A stretch of DNA of 59,882 bases from positions 1-59,882 of the forward strand of contig LOER01000041.1 in NCBI GenBank assembly GCA_001515945.1. Reading direction: 5' to 3'. This DNA comes from Desulfitibacter sp. BRH_c19. Its GTDB lineage: Bacteria; Bacillota; DSM-16504; Desulfitibacterales; Desulfitibacteraceae. Below the pieces are notes generated by a model. That model was not told the DNA's origin, did not search any database, and worked only from the letters and a program-made list of their open reading frames with translations. A program made the translations under genes and the position numbers. Shown here piece by piece: positions 9,059 to 16,377 of this stretch (positions within the stretch are counted from its first letter, which is position 1; each line of letters opens with the position of its first letter).

Positions 9059-9101
9059 ATGCTTTCTTCTTTAGGTCTAGAGGAAAGCATTTTTATTTTT
9101 C
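9059..9101 (+). terminator. Rho-independent terminator
   Basis: A 12-bp stem, ATGCTTTCTTCT with AGAGGAAAGCAT (one G-U pair), and an 8-base loop are followed by TTTTTATTTTT. It lies just behind the broken nuclease gene. Confidence 0.85.
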
Positions 9102-9120
9102 TAAATCCCTATCTGGGAAT

Positions 9121-9316
9121 GGGCATTTTTTCTTATGATGTGATTGAAGCTTCCTATATCAAAATTCACATTAGAAGCAACTTTTTCCACGGCTTTTACA
9201 ATAGCCTCAGTTATTCCTGTGCTCAGTTGGTTAGACTCTGTTGCTGGCTGGTGTGATAGGTAGAAGATTAACACCATCCAGAGAATTACAATTGTCCAGG
9301 AAAGATTTTTAGTGAA
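9121..9316 (-). pseudogene. VanZ-like gene fragment (second copy)
   Basis: On the minus strand this reads LIFYLSHQPATESNQLSTGI and then NFDIGSFNHIIRKNAHS, closely matching residues about 5-70 of the intact VanZ-like protein at 7207-7674. No start codon is kept and the C-terminal two thirds are gone, replaced at about 9121 by unrelated sequence. It is a diverged, truncated duplicate lying between the broken nuclease gene and the TnpB element. Confidence 0.85.
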
Positions 9317-9640
9317 CCTCTCCCACTTTCACCTATCGGCTTAGAAGTGGGAGCTTCTTAAGTGCAAAAAGCCTTAAGAACTTTTCCTGCTTCATAGATT
9401 TCGCAACCTACTTTCTCCACAGGCTCTACCCGTAGTCCCTACGGTGATTTATTTATCCGATGACTACCGCCACTAGCCTTGCATGGGTTCAGCTATATCA
9501 ACAAGTTGACAAGTTTCACTCCAAGACTCCTATCTTCTACAAGTGGGAGATAAGTGGCGCTACGTCCCTGGATAACGGTTTCTAAAACTCAGATGGAGTC
9601 AAAACTCCACCTGAGTTAAGAATCCTGTTTATGCAATCTC
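9313..9640 (-). ncRNA. Candidate omegaRNA / right-end structured region of the TnpB element
   Basis: About 310 bases lie between the tnpB stop and the element end, on the tnpB sense strand. They can form a 14-bp hairpin (9586-9599 with 9604-9617, loop of 4) directly behind the stop, a CCGTAG/CTACGG stem at about 9431-9445, and the terminal CTCCCAC hairpin. In characterised IS200/IS605 elements the TnpB guide RNA derives from this position, with the guide taken from sequence just beyond the right end. The position fits; transcription and processing are inferred. Confidence 0.5.
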
Positions 9641-10744
9641 TGCAATTTCTAATAATCCCTGCTTTAGTATATTTAGGCTTGCATTTTTATCCCTGTCTAT
9701 ATCTTTGGTATGACAATTAGGACAATCCCATTTTCTAGTGTTTAGTGGTATTTCATCCAGAACATGGCAACAGTAATAACAGGTTTTAGAGCTTGGATAC
9801 CATCTATCTATTTTATGGATTGTTTTTCCATACCATTTTGCTTTGTATTCTAGAAAGGAATAAAACTTATACCAGCTGGCATCTGCTATGTCTTTTGATA
9901 GTTTATGATTCTTTATCATATTTTTTATTACTAGGTCTTCTAGGATTATGATTTGGTTTTCGTCTATAATCCTTTTTGATAGCTTATGTAGAGAGTCGGC
10001 TCTTTGTTGTTTTACTTTTTCGTGAAGTTTTGCAACCTTCTTTTTAGCCTTGTACCAGTTATTGCTGTACTTTTGTTTGTGACTCAAGCTTCTTTGTTCT
10101 CTTGCTAGTTTTTCCAGGGTTTTCTTTAGGTATTTTGGGTTTTCTATTTTTTCTCCACTAGATAGTGTGGCAAAGTGGGTTATTCCCAGGTCAATGCCTA
10201 TTTTACCTTTAGCTTTAGCTTTTTTATCTGTTGGCTTGATATTTGCTTCTGTAATAATAGATACAAAGTATTTTCCTGTGGGTGATTTGGATATTGTGGT
10301 ACTTATTATTCTGCCTTGTACATATCTATGGACTTTAGCTTCAATCCATTGTAGTTTTGGTAGTTTTATTGTATTTTTCTTGATTTGGATGTTGTTATTT
10401 ACATAGTTTACTGTATAGGTTTTTTTGTTATTCTTTTTATTTTTGAACTTGGGAAATCCTATGCTTTTGTCTCTAAAGAAGTTTTTGAAGGCCTTGTCCA
10501 GGTTTCTAAGTGACATTTGTAAGGATGTGCTGTCTACTTCTTTTAGCCATATGAATTCTTTTTTTAGTATTGGTAATTGGTTTTGCTGGTCAATATAGCC
10601 AATGCTTTTACCCTGATTTTTATATAGGTCTATCCTTTGGGCCAAGAAATAATTGTAGATAAACCTACTGCAGCCAAAGGTTTTTTCTATTGTTTGTATT
10701 TGTTCTTTGTTGGGATATATTCTAATTTTATAGGCCTTGTTCAT
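9629..10744 (-). CDS. tnpB: RNA-guided endonuclease TnpB family protein
   Basis: A 371-residue TnpB of normal length. It has the N-terminal helix-turn-helix/wedge region (MNKAYKIRIYPNKEQ), and RuvC motifs GIDLGI (Asp185), ILEDL (Glu269) and DIDRDKNAS (Asp350/352). A zinc ribbon carries Cys322, Cys325, Cys341 and Cys344. All catalytic and zinc residues are present, so the protein may be active. TnpB is an RNA-guided DNA nuclease that favours retention of its element and is ancestral to Cas12. Start 10744 is chosen because GGAAGGTG lies upstream; the longer frame to 10795 has no such site. Confidence 0.93.
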   Translation of the reverse strand: MNKAYKIRIYPNKEQIQTIEKTFGCSRFIYNYFLAQRIDLYKNQGKSIGYIDQQNQLPILKKEFIWLKEVDSTSLQMSLRNLDKAFKNFFRDKSIGFPKFKNKKNNKKTYTVNYVNNNIQIKKNTIKLPKLQWIEAKVHRYVQGRIISTTISKSPTGKYFVSIITEANIKPTDKKAKAKGKIGIDLGITHFATLSSGEKIENPKYLKKTLEKLAREQRSLSHKQKYSNNWYKAKKKVAKLHEKVKQQRADSLHKLSKRIIDENQIIILEDLVIKNMIKNHKLSKDIADASWYKFYSFLEYKAKWYGKTIHKIDRWYPSSKTCYYCCHVLDEIPLNTRKWDCPNCHTKDIDRDKNASLNILKQGLLEIAEIA

Positions 10745-11075
10745 TTTTAACACCTTCCAAAGTTCTCTATGGGTTACCTGCTTATATTGTACCAAACATA
10801 TGTTCTTTTGGAAAGTGTTGCATGTGTATTAGTGGTAATTTTTTTGGTTTATTCGCTTTGTCCAGCGAATTGGCAATTCATCTCCACCTTACGTTTTACT
10901 TAGAAGATGGAGACTTCTTGCCTAGGGTCGGTTAAATGACACAGATAACAGTTCCTTTTATCATATAAGTTTAAGCTCTCTATTAACACTCAATATCAAG
11001 ATCCTCATAGTCTTGCCCTCTTACCCTATAGGAATTGCTCCCAATCACGCCTACCATATAGAATCCTAATCGTTA
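10745..11075. other. Left end of the TnpB element and non-coding flank
   Basis: The first 190 bases are the left end of the TnpB element, ending in the TCTCCACC...GGTGGAGA-type hairpin near 10888-10922; a nearly identical piece is found at 16717-16775. From about 10940 to 11075 no gene, terminator or repeat was recognised. Confidence 0.6.
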
Positions 11076-11366
11076 CTACCAGATCTTATGATTTTCTAAT
11101 ATAACTTTTTGGAATTCAGGTGAGATCCTGTTAAAATCTATAATGTCGACTCTAAACGGAAGATCGGAGTTTTGAAACTCATCCTTAATATCCGCTAGGA
11201 GTAAAAGGTCTATTTTATCTGGTCCTCTTAAGGCTATATCTAAATCAGAATGCTCATGAGTATTCCCGTTGACTCGAGAACCGAATACTAAAACCTCAAA
11301 ATCATGAACATAGTTTTTGAGGATATTTTTAACTAGTTGTAGTTCTTTTTCACTTAATTTAATCAT
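11076..11366 (-). CDS. MNT-type nucleotidyltransferase (minimal, HI0073-like)
   Basis: A 96-residue minimal nucleotidyltransferase with FGSRVNG followed by HSDLDIAL (Gly29, Ser30, Asp41, Asp43) and the third acid in RVDIID (Asp74), the complete MNT catalytic set. The ATG at 11366 overlaps the end of the upstream HEPN gene by eight bases and has GGAGGC just before it, so translation is probably coupled; the longer reading frame to 11402 would sit inside that gene. Such proteins act with HEPN partners as toxin-antitoxin or anti-phage modules, where the MNT protein modifies and silences the HEPN RNase. That role is inferred from family. Confidence 0.88.
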   Translation of the reverse strand: MIKLSEKELQLVKNILKNYVHDFEVLVFGSRVNGNTHEHSDLDIALRGPDKIDLLLLADIKDEFQNSDLPFRVDIIDFNRISPEFQKVILENHKIW

Positions 11367-11778
11367 TACGAGCCTCCAATGCCTTAAGTAAATAAGTGGC
11401 ATCTTCTAAAAAATCGTTGGTAATAGAATATATCTCATCTGCTACTTCTCTATTATAAGTATGTGAGGTGGTATTTCTAAGCTCGTGATAACGAACCCAT
11501 GAAGAAAAATCGGATATCAGCTTTTGCTCAAGTGCATTTCTAAATAATTCTTTTCTTGATGCCCCATCCAATAGTCCTGGCATAAGATTCAATTCAAGCC
11601 ATCGTTTCATAAACTTCCAACAGAGTTCATAGGTAAACTCAAAGTTTTGAATAACACCAGCCTTAATAACCTCTTCCTCTTCAACTGATATATTGCTTAT
11701 AGCTAGTCTTTCACCTGTAAAGCCTAGAGCCCTCTCTAGTGATAAAACTGCTTTCCTTAAGCTACTTAAATCCAACAT
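11359..11778 (-). CDS. HEPN-domain partner (HI0074-like, MNT substrate-binding family)
   Basis: This 139-residue helical protein belongs to the HI0074 family ('nucleotidyltransferase substrate-binding protein'), a HEPN-fold group. It contains EFTYELCWKFMK and the RNTTSH segment (Arg101, His106), which fits the R-x4-H motif of HEPN RNases. It precedes and overlaps the MNT gene, the usual order for HI0074/HI0073 pairs, and opposite to the MntA-HepT order of the modules near 53-54 kb. It is probably the toxic RNase component, but activity is not shown by sequence alone. Confidence 0.87.
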   Translation of the reverse strand: MLDLSSLRKAVLSLERALGFTGERLAISNISVEEEEVIKAGVIQNFEFTYELCWKFMKRWLELNLMPGLLDGASRKELFRNALEQKLISDFSSWVRYHELRNTTSHTYNREVADEIYSITNDFLEDATYLLKALEARND

Positions 11779-11880
11779 GTTTCCACCTCATTTCTAAAAG
11801 TTATGTACAACATTTCTTCGGCTAAAATAACCTTTTGTAGGTATAGTATAACACAAATGAAAATATTGTAAGTCATCCTG

Positions 11881-12095
11881 CCACTACAAAATATGCCCTA
11901 TTATGAAATAGGAGGGAGATAAGTGGTACTAAGCCCCTGGATAACGGTTTCCCTAAAGGATTAGCTCAGCTACGCCAAACAAGTTGGCAAGTTTCGCTCT
12001 ATAATATTCATGGAGTCATTCAGTGAAACTTAGTTGGGTGCTTTTCCCTGAACTCTAGTTGAACTCATCCTGTGGGAAACTCCACCTGAAGTTAA
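11881..12095 (-). mobile_element. Scrambled remnants of the TnpB-element right end
   Basis: GGGAGATAAGTGG and CCTGGATAACGGTTT at 11910-11960 match 9544-9581 of the TnpB element. AACAAGTTGGCAAGTTTCGC near 11979 matches 9499-9520, and AAACTCCACCTGA near 12078 matches the hairpin behind tnpB. The order differs from the full element, so at least two truncated right ends are juxtaposed here. No tnpB is associated. The last piece overlaps the 3' end of the FapA gene. Confidence 0.75.
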
Positions 12096-14069
12096 ATTAT
12101 TTATTTTAATCTTCCCTTCAACCCCAACATACATCTTTACTCTTTCCATTTCCTCTTCAAAAAGATACGACTGGTTACCTAGTCGAACGATGGTTTCGGG
12201 ATGAACCTTATTTAAGGTAACAATGGCTTTATCAGATGTCTTTATTTTGATCTTGCCGGCAGACATACCTTCGGAACCTGCTTCATCCACAAGAATATCT
12301 TGGTTAGCAAGCATCTCACCACCTCTAAAGGTTCCATTGACTCTAATCTGTTTGCCTGCTATCAAAGAAGATTGATAACAGCCCTGACCGCCTACAATAA
12401 TGTTACAATTGGTTTCAAGGATACTACCCTGAGCATAAGAACAATAGATATCACATGCTTCCTCGGGGATAGCTTCCAAAATCTTAGTTATATTTTGATT
12501 TTTTTCACGGATGCTATTAACCTCATCATATATAGAAATATCCTTCCTCCACCTACTGGAAATTAAATTTTTAATAGCTGGTACTAAATCTTTAATTGTA
12601 GATGGAAATGGTATATCCTGTTCCTCTATGATAGAAATATATTCATTAAGAAGCTTTTCAAGTTCTGCTTTTTTGTAATCAATTAAATACACTACAATTT
12701 CATTAAGATATACTTCATCTAGCTTATTTTCATGTAGTGAGTACTCTCTAACTCTGATTGATTCCTTCATAATCCAATCCAATATTTCGTCCAACTTATC
12801 TAACAGTTTACTAACCCTGTTATAAAATGACGTTAATCCTCCCGCGCGAACTTTGCTTCCAAAAAATTTGCCTCTGCAAAATATTTTCCCGCCAGCCTGA
12901 ATGACTGCATCCGCTGCGTTCCCCATAATCGTAATTTCTCCATAGGCAGCCACTTGCATAGTTTCCTTGACATTACCAAGTATCATGAGGTCACCTTCAA
13001 AGCGTAGGTTACCGCTCTTAATGTCCACATCGCCAGGATGTATCATGCATTTAACAATTTTTATATATTTTTTTCTATAACCTTCTAACACAGGCCTTCC
13101 AGATATAGTGGCAATAGCCTTGCATCCATCATCACTAATTTTCACTCCATCTTTTACCTGCAGGTATGCTTCTTTAATAGGTTTTGGCAAAATATCTTTT
13201 CCTGTAACGTCCTTTCCAGGAAGACCCTCTTGCGCTGGATGCAAAACTGCCAGCACTTCTCCTTCCCGTACACCGGGAAAAGTATATCGTTCCCAGTAAT
13301 TCACCCATTCCTCTTCTCCATATTTTATCTCAACAGGTTCGCACTGAAACATATATTCCACAAAACCATCTTTGCCCTGATGCACAGGCTGCCCTCTTGC
13401 TACTACCCACCAATCTCCGTCGGCAGCGGCTATAGCTTTTTGTATTTCATTATGGTCAATACCAAAGGATACACCATAAGCCTGTAAAGCTTCTTCAACT
13501 TCGGTAAAGGTAATAACTCTTTTTTCAATCTTCTGCTGATGAGTGATCAATTGAAGCACATTTTGCCTGCTCTGGTCAACTAGTTGATGAAAAATAGTAA
13601 TTTGAGGGGTAATTCTAACTCCCGCAATAAGATTATCTTTGGAAATCTCAACCTCTAATTTTGCCTCTCCTATATTCTTAATAAGTTCAACTTCAACTTC
13701 CTCATCCTCACCTACTTGCCTAGATCCACGTGTTGGTACTCCATTTACACGCAGTATAGCTCCCGCTGCCGGAATAATCACCGCCTTTTTTCTCCCACCA
13801 CTTGGACCGTATACTTTAAGCACGCCTTCACTTATTTCAGCCATTCCGTCTTGTTCGCGTTCTTGTTGTTTTTGATAGCCCCTACTTTGGCCAGCATTTA
13901 TGATTACTTTTATAGTAGCTGGCTTCCTAAAAAATCCCCAAAAACCTCTTCGCCCTTTAGTTAGTATTTCAGTATGCATTATTGATTCATGTTCTTCAAG
14001 AAGATTTTGAACCACCATATGCGCTTCTTTTAAATTATCCCCATGAACTAATACCTCTCTTTTCTTCAA
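12030..14069 (-). CDS. FapA/DUF342-family protein with Jag-like N-terminus
   Basis: About 679 residues. The N-terminal ~60 residues (VLVHGDNLKEAHMVVQNLL, GRRGFWGFFRKPA) resemble the Jag N-terminal domain. A long DUF342/FapA region follows, with a polymer-forming beta-helix part (DVDIKSGNLRFEGDL, GNAADAVIQAGGKIFCRG) interrupted by a coiled coil. The role is unsettled; relatives affect flagellar or surface functions. A TTG at 14069 is the preferred start because AGGAGG lies eight bases upstream, while the GTG at 14078 overlaps that site. The last ~17 codons come from a mobile-element remnant. The c-di-GMP-related element upstream and the HD-GYP gene before it suggest c-di-GMP control. Confidence 0.85.
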   Translation of the reverse strand: MKKREVLVHGDNLKEAHMVVQNLLEEHESIMHTEILTKGRRGFWGFFRKPATIKVIINAGQSRGYQKQQEREQDGMAEISEGVLKVYGPSGGRKKAVIIPAAGAILRVNGVPTRGSRQVGEDEEVEVELIKNIGEAKLEVEISKDNLIAGVRITPQITIFHQLVDQSRQNVLQLITHQQKIEKRVITFTEVEEALQAYGVSFGIDHNEIQKAIAAADGDWWVVARGQPVHQGKDGFVEYMFQCEPVEIKYGEEEWVNYWERYTFPGVREGEVLAVLHPAQEGLPGKDVTGKDILPKPIKEAYLQVKDGVKISDDGCKAIATISGRPVLEGYRKKYIKIVKCMIHPGDVDIKSGNLRFEGDLMILGNVKETMQVAAYGEITIMGNAADAVIQAGGKIFCRGKFFGSKVRAGGLTSFYNRVSKLLDKLDEILDWIMKESIRVREYSLHENKLDEVYLNEIVVYLIDYKKAELEKLLNEYISIIEEQDIPFPSTIKDLVPAIKNLISSRWRKDISIYDEVNSIREKNQNITKILEAIPEEACDIYCSYAQGSILETNCNIIVGGQGCYQSSLIAGKQIRVNGTFRGGEMLANQDILVDEAGSEGMSAGKIKIKTSDKAIVTLNKVHPETIVRLGNQSYLFEEEMERVKMYVGVEGKIKINNLTSGGVSHRMSSTRVQGKAPN

Positions 14070-14090
14070 TTTGATCACCTCCTACTACTG

Positions 14091-14150
14091 TTGATATTCA
14101 TACTATGCTTTGCGTCATCACCTTTAGGCGATTTTGCCTTTATCAATTAG
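14091..14150 (-). promoter_or_regulatory. Shortened c-di-GMP-I (GEMM) riboswitch-like element
   Basis: The RNA-sense strand contains GGCAAA, a perfect 6-bp hairpin ATCGCC-TAAA-GGTGAT (14117-14132) and GACGCAAAGC, which are the ligand-core and P2 sequences of class I c-di-GMP riboswitches. TTGATA (14141-14146) can pair with TATCAA (14091-14096) as P1. The second arm, with its CTAAAC/GGTAGC-type tetraloop receptor, is absent: only about a dozen bases separate GCAAAGC from the closing strand. The element lies immediately before the FapA ribosome site, so any control would be translational. It may be a decayed riboswitch or a minimal variant. Confidence 0.55.
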
Positions 14151-14167
14151 TATTTTTTTGTCCTATA

Positions 14168-15064
14168 TTATTCAGCTGATTTTGTCTCTGATAAAAGTAA
14201 GACCTCAAAAAAGTCATTAACTAAACAAGGGTCAAATTGTGTACCTGTACAGCAGGCCAGTTCAGAAATTGCTTCATCTCTAATCCTAGCAGCCCTATAG
14301 GGTCTATCGTTAGTAATAGCATCAAAAGCATCTACAATAGCAAGTATTCTGCACTCAATAGGCACTTCTTCTCCTTTTAAACCGGCTGGATATCCATGTC
14401 CATCCCATCTTTCATGATGTTTTAGGATTAACTCTGCAATTCTACTCAATGTAGGAAATCTTTTAGCAATATGATATCCCTTGATAGGATGCATTTTCAT
14501 TATTATCCACTCATCCTCAGTCAAAGGTCCTTTTTTGAATAAGATTGAGTCTGGTACTCCCACTTTTCCTATATCGTGAACTCGTGCTAAAAGTGATAAA
14601 TCCGACAACTGTGTTAAAGAAAGACCCACTCTTTGTCCAACACTTAAGCAAAGATTCTCCAATCTTGTCGCATGTCCATTGGCAACATAGTCACGTTCTG
14701 ACAAAACAGCCAGTAATCCATCAACTAGCTGTTCCTGGACATTCTCTAAAGAATAAAGGTTTGTTGCTTTAGTTTTGGTCCAGTTAAGCTGGTTTTCCCC
14801 CATTTCTGCTAATATATCTACGAATAAATTATAGAAATAATTAATTTCTCCTAAGTTTACAGTTTCCTGTGGTTGATCTACAACGACTTTTGCCATTACC
14901 TTACCTGCTACGGAGATAGGAAATTCTAAAATAGCTTGGGTCTTATGAATATCAGCACCCTCTTCATAAAGTTCACAGGATACACCAGTTATTTTTCGAT
15001 GAGAACTTAAAAGTTTTTCCAGCTTTGTTACGTCAATAAATTGGGCTAATAATTTAAAATTCAT
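14168..15064 (-). CDS. HD-GYP domain protein with PocR-like sensory N-terminus
   Basis: A 298-residue protein. Residues 1-~95 (FIDVTKLEKLLSSHRKITGV) resemble a PocR-type sensory domain. The C-terminal HD-GYP domain is complete: VHDIGKVGVPDSIL, HHERWDGHGYP and DAFDAITNDRPYR. HD-GYP enzymes hydrolyse cyclic di-GMP using a metal centre. The ATG at 15064 is taken as the start (GGAGG five bases upstream); a longer open frame runs back through the terminator and into the riboswitch and is not real. A c-di-GMP riboswitch in its leader suggests feedback by the enzyme's own substrate. FapA follows 98 bases later. Confidence 0.92.
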   Translation of the reverse strand: MNFKLLAQFIDVTKLEKLLSSHRKITGVSCELYEEGADIHKTQAILEFPISVAGKVMAKVVVDQPQETVNLGEINYFYNLFVDILAEMGENQLNWTKTKATNLYSLENVQEQLVDGLLAVLSERDYVANGHATRLENLCLSVGQRVGLSLTQLSDLSLLARVHDIGKVGVPDSILFKKGPLTEDEWIIMKMHPIKGYHIAKRFPTLSRIAELILKHHERWDGHGYPAGLKGEEVPIECRILAIVDAFDAITNDRPYRAARIRDEAISELACCTGTQFDPCLVNDFFEVLLLSETKSAE

Positions 15065-15138
15065 TTTTTCCTCCATCAATACCAAACTTTTCATTAAAAT
15101 TGACATTACAATTTTTAATACTTTATCTTTTTTAGACA

Positions 15139-15176
15139 TTAAAAATAAATAACCTGTCCTTAAATAAAGGGCAGGT
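15139..15176 (-). terminator. Riboswitch expression-platform terminator
   Basis: A 10-bp stem, ACCTGCCCTT with AAGGACAGGT (one G-U pair), loop of five, is followed on the minus strand by TTATTTATTTTT. It lies between the riboswitch and the HD-GYP start, so ligand binding probably decides between termination and read-through. Whether binding turns the gene on or off cannot be told by eye. Confidence 0.85.
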
Positions 15177-15189
15177 AAATTCACGTGCA

Positions 15190-15280
15190 ATTTGCAACCT
15201 GGCAATCATAGCTTATTAATTGATTTAAGCCTTAGACCCATAGTTTTGCAGTCATTACCTTTCGGTAATTTTGCCCTTAA
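15190..15280 (-). promoter_or_regulatory. Class I cyclic-di-GMP riboswitch (GEMM-I)
   Basis: Minus-strand RNA reads GGGCAAA, hairpin ATTACC-GAAA-GGTAAT (GNRA loop), GACTGCAAAACTATGGGTCT, a variable P3 arm, then GCCAGGTTGC. These blocks match the clostridial form of the c-di-GMP-I aptamer, including the tetraloop and its receptor side. It sits about 130 bases before the HD-GYP gene and is followed by a terminator hairpin. Confidence 0.93.
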
Positions 15281-15322
15281 AAATACTAAAATTCTCATAT
15301 TAATTTTTAGTATAATATTTAT

Positions 15323-15715
15323 TTACGAAAGCTCTTTTTCAATGTTCTGTAAAAAAAGAATCGATCCATGCAGAGATTTTGTTTCAAGGCAAATATCTGC
15401 AGCAAGGCTTAACACTTTACACCCCGATACCTTCTCCACTTCTAAGAATAAGTGTGGCTTAATGTGTGCATAGATTTTTTCTCTAATGCGTAAAACCTCC
15501 TCTCTTCCGCCGGAAATCCTTAGTAGTGTATCCTCTAAGGGGGTTATTATTTTTGAACAGTAAAAAGTAACAATATTTCTATGTACCTTGACCCAAACCT
15601 CCTCAGGTCCTTTTCCATAGTGTTTTAAGTGAATTTGTACAGCAAGCTTTTTTAATTCTTTTTCCAGTTCGGACGGTGACTCAACCAAAGTAAGTATGCC
15701 CCCCAATGAGTGCAC
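15323..15715 (-). CDS. DUF2294 / MpsC-like family protein
   Basis: About 130 residues with the pattern of the DUF2294 family, now linked to MpsC-type proteins: HLKHYGKGPEEVWVKVHRNI, a central LRISGGREEVLRIREKI segment, and a C-terminal ADICLETKSL. Function is not established; some relatives act with inorganic carbon or membrane-potential systems. The frame opens at GTG 15715, but a TTG at 15688 spaced behind GGGGGG is an equally good start. A terminator-like hairpin stands in its leader. The gene ends just before the HD-GYP riboswitch. Confidence 0.7.
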   Translation of the reverse strand: MHSLGGILTLVESPSELEKELKKLAVQIHLKHYGKGPEEVWVKVHRNIVTFYCSKIITPLEDTLLRISGGREEVLRIREKIYAHIKPHLFLEVEKVSGCKVLSLAADICLETKSLHGSILFLQNIEKELS

Positions 15716-15788
15716 AAAAATGAATTGTAATTTTATTTTGCTTAATTTAATTACATTAAAAATATTTATACATTAAAATTAAAAATGT

Positions 15789-15836
15789 AAAAAAACACAC
15801 TAAATTATACTGTACAATACAATATAATTTGGTGTG
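15789..15836 (-). terminator. Strong terminator/attenuator hairpin before the DUF2294 gene
   Basis: A 14-bp stem (15796-15809 with 15823-15836, one G-U pair) has a 13-base loop and is followed on the minus strand by seven T. No minus-strand gene ends just upstream, since the YefM/YoeB pair is on the plus strand. It is therefore more likely an attenuator in the leader of the DUF2294 gene than an ordinary terminator. Confidence 0.75.
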
Positions 15837-16069
15837 CTTAGATCCAAATTAATCTCAAGCCTCAAACCAAATAAGCTTCTGAGGAAGTACCTACTTAAAG
15901 CACTTACCCCATTTAAGTAACCATATTTTTTTGCTTTAGGTATACTAATGTTGTTTGATTTCCTATGATACTTTCATTTTTCGACATTTTTCCTTAAAAT
16001 CCTTCCTTTATATTAATTTTTTCCATTTTTTATACTTATTATATGGTTGTAAATTTAATACTCTAAGCA
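15837..16069. other. Intergenic region with possible structured leader
   Basis: On the minus strand about 100 bases ahead of the attenuator can form ACTTAAA/TTTAAGT and CCTCA/TGAGG stems (about 15850-15925). This could be a regulatory leader for the DUF2294 gene, but it does not match a riboswitch class I recognise. From about 15930 to 16069 nothing else is evident. Confidence 0.35.
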
Positions 16070-16098
16070 TTGACGTACATAATCATGTACAGTATAAT
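16070..16098 (+). promoter_or_regulatory. Promoter and operator of the YefM/YoeB module
   Basis: TTGACG (16070-16075), a 17-base spacer and a perfect TATAAT (16093-16098) make a near-consensus sigma-A promoter. The spacer holds an inverted repeat, GTACAT-AATC-ATGTAC (16075-16090), and a TGTACA core at 16086-16091. TGTACA is the known recognition core of YefM-type antitoxins, so this should be the autorepression operator. Confidence 0.85.
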
Positions 16099-16119
16099 TA
16101 TATACGAGGTGATCGGATT

Positions 16120-16377
16120 ATGAAAACCATACCAGTTACTAACGCTAGACAGAATATATTTAACATAATTGAACAAACCATTCACAATTCTGAACCCATA
16201 CAAATAACTAGCAAAAAAGGTGATGTTGTAATGTTGAGTTTAGATGATTGGGCATCTATCCAAGAAACACTATTTCTTTTATCAATACCAGGTATGAGGG
16301 AAAGCATTTTAGAAGGTTCTAAAGAGGCCGTTGAAGATTGTAAATCTTTGGAGGATATAGGATGGAATTTAGAGTAG
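16120..16377 (+). CDS. yefM: Phd/YefM-family antitoxin
   Basis: An 85-residue antitoxin beginning MKTIPVTNARQNIFNIIEQT, followed by PIQITSKKGDVVMLSLDDW, the DNA-binding and dimerisation core of the YefM/Phd family. The acidic C-terminal tail would wrap the toxin. The ATG at 16120 has GAGGTGATCGG upstream; the frame further upstream to 15955 runs through the promoter and is not coding. It overlaps the toxin gene by 16 bases. Confidence 0.93.
   Translation: MKTIPVTNARQNIFNIIEQTIHNSEPIQITSKKGDVVMLSLDDWASIQETLFLLSIPGMRESILEGSKEAVEDCKSLEDIGWNLE

Larger units (their letters stand above)
9313..10935 (-). mobile_element. IS200/IS605-type element carrying tnpB only
   Basis: The element carries tnpB on the minus strand and has similar imperfect hairpins near each end, in the same orientation: CTCCCACTTT...AGAAGTGGGAG at 9318-9352 and TCTCCACCTT...AGAAGATGGAGA near 10888-10922. 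Both are followed by a CTTCTT stretch. Subterminal hairpins and lack of inverted repeats fit the IS200/IS605 family. No tnpA (Y1 transposase) is present, so movement would need a transposase in trans. Exact cleavage sites were not determined. Pieces of the same element recur at 11881-12095 and 16652-16775. Confidence 0.8.

Noticed and set aside
9059-9256. Plus-strand 65-codon open frame
   Set aside because: It runs through a terminator hairpin and the complement of the VanZ fragment.
15065-15205. N-terminal extension of the HD-GYP protein
   Set aside because: It would be translated through the riboswitch terminator and aptamer; the ATG at 15064 has the proper ribosome site.
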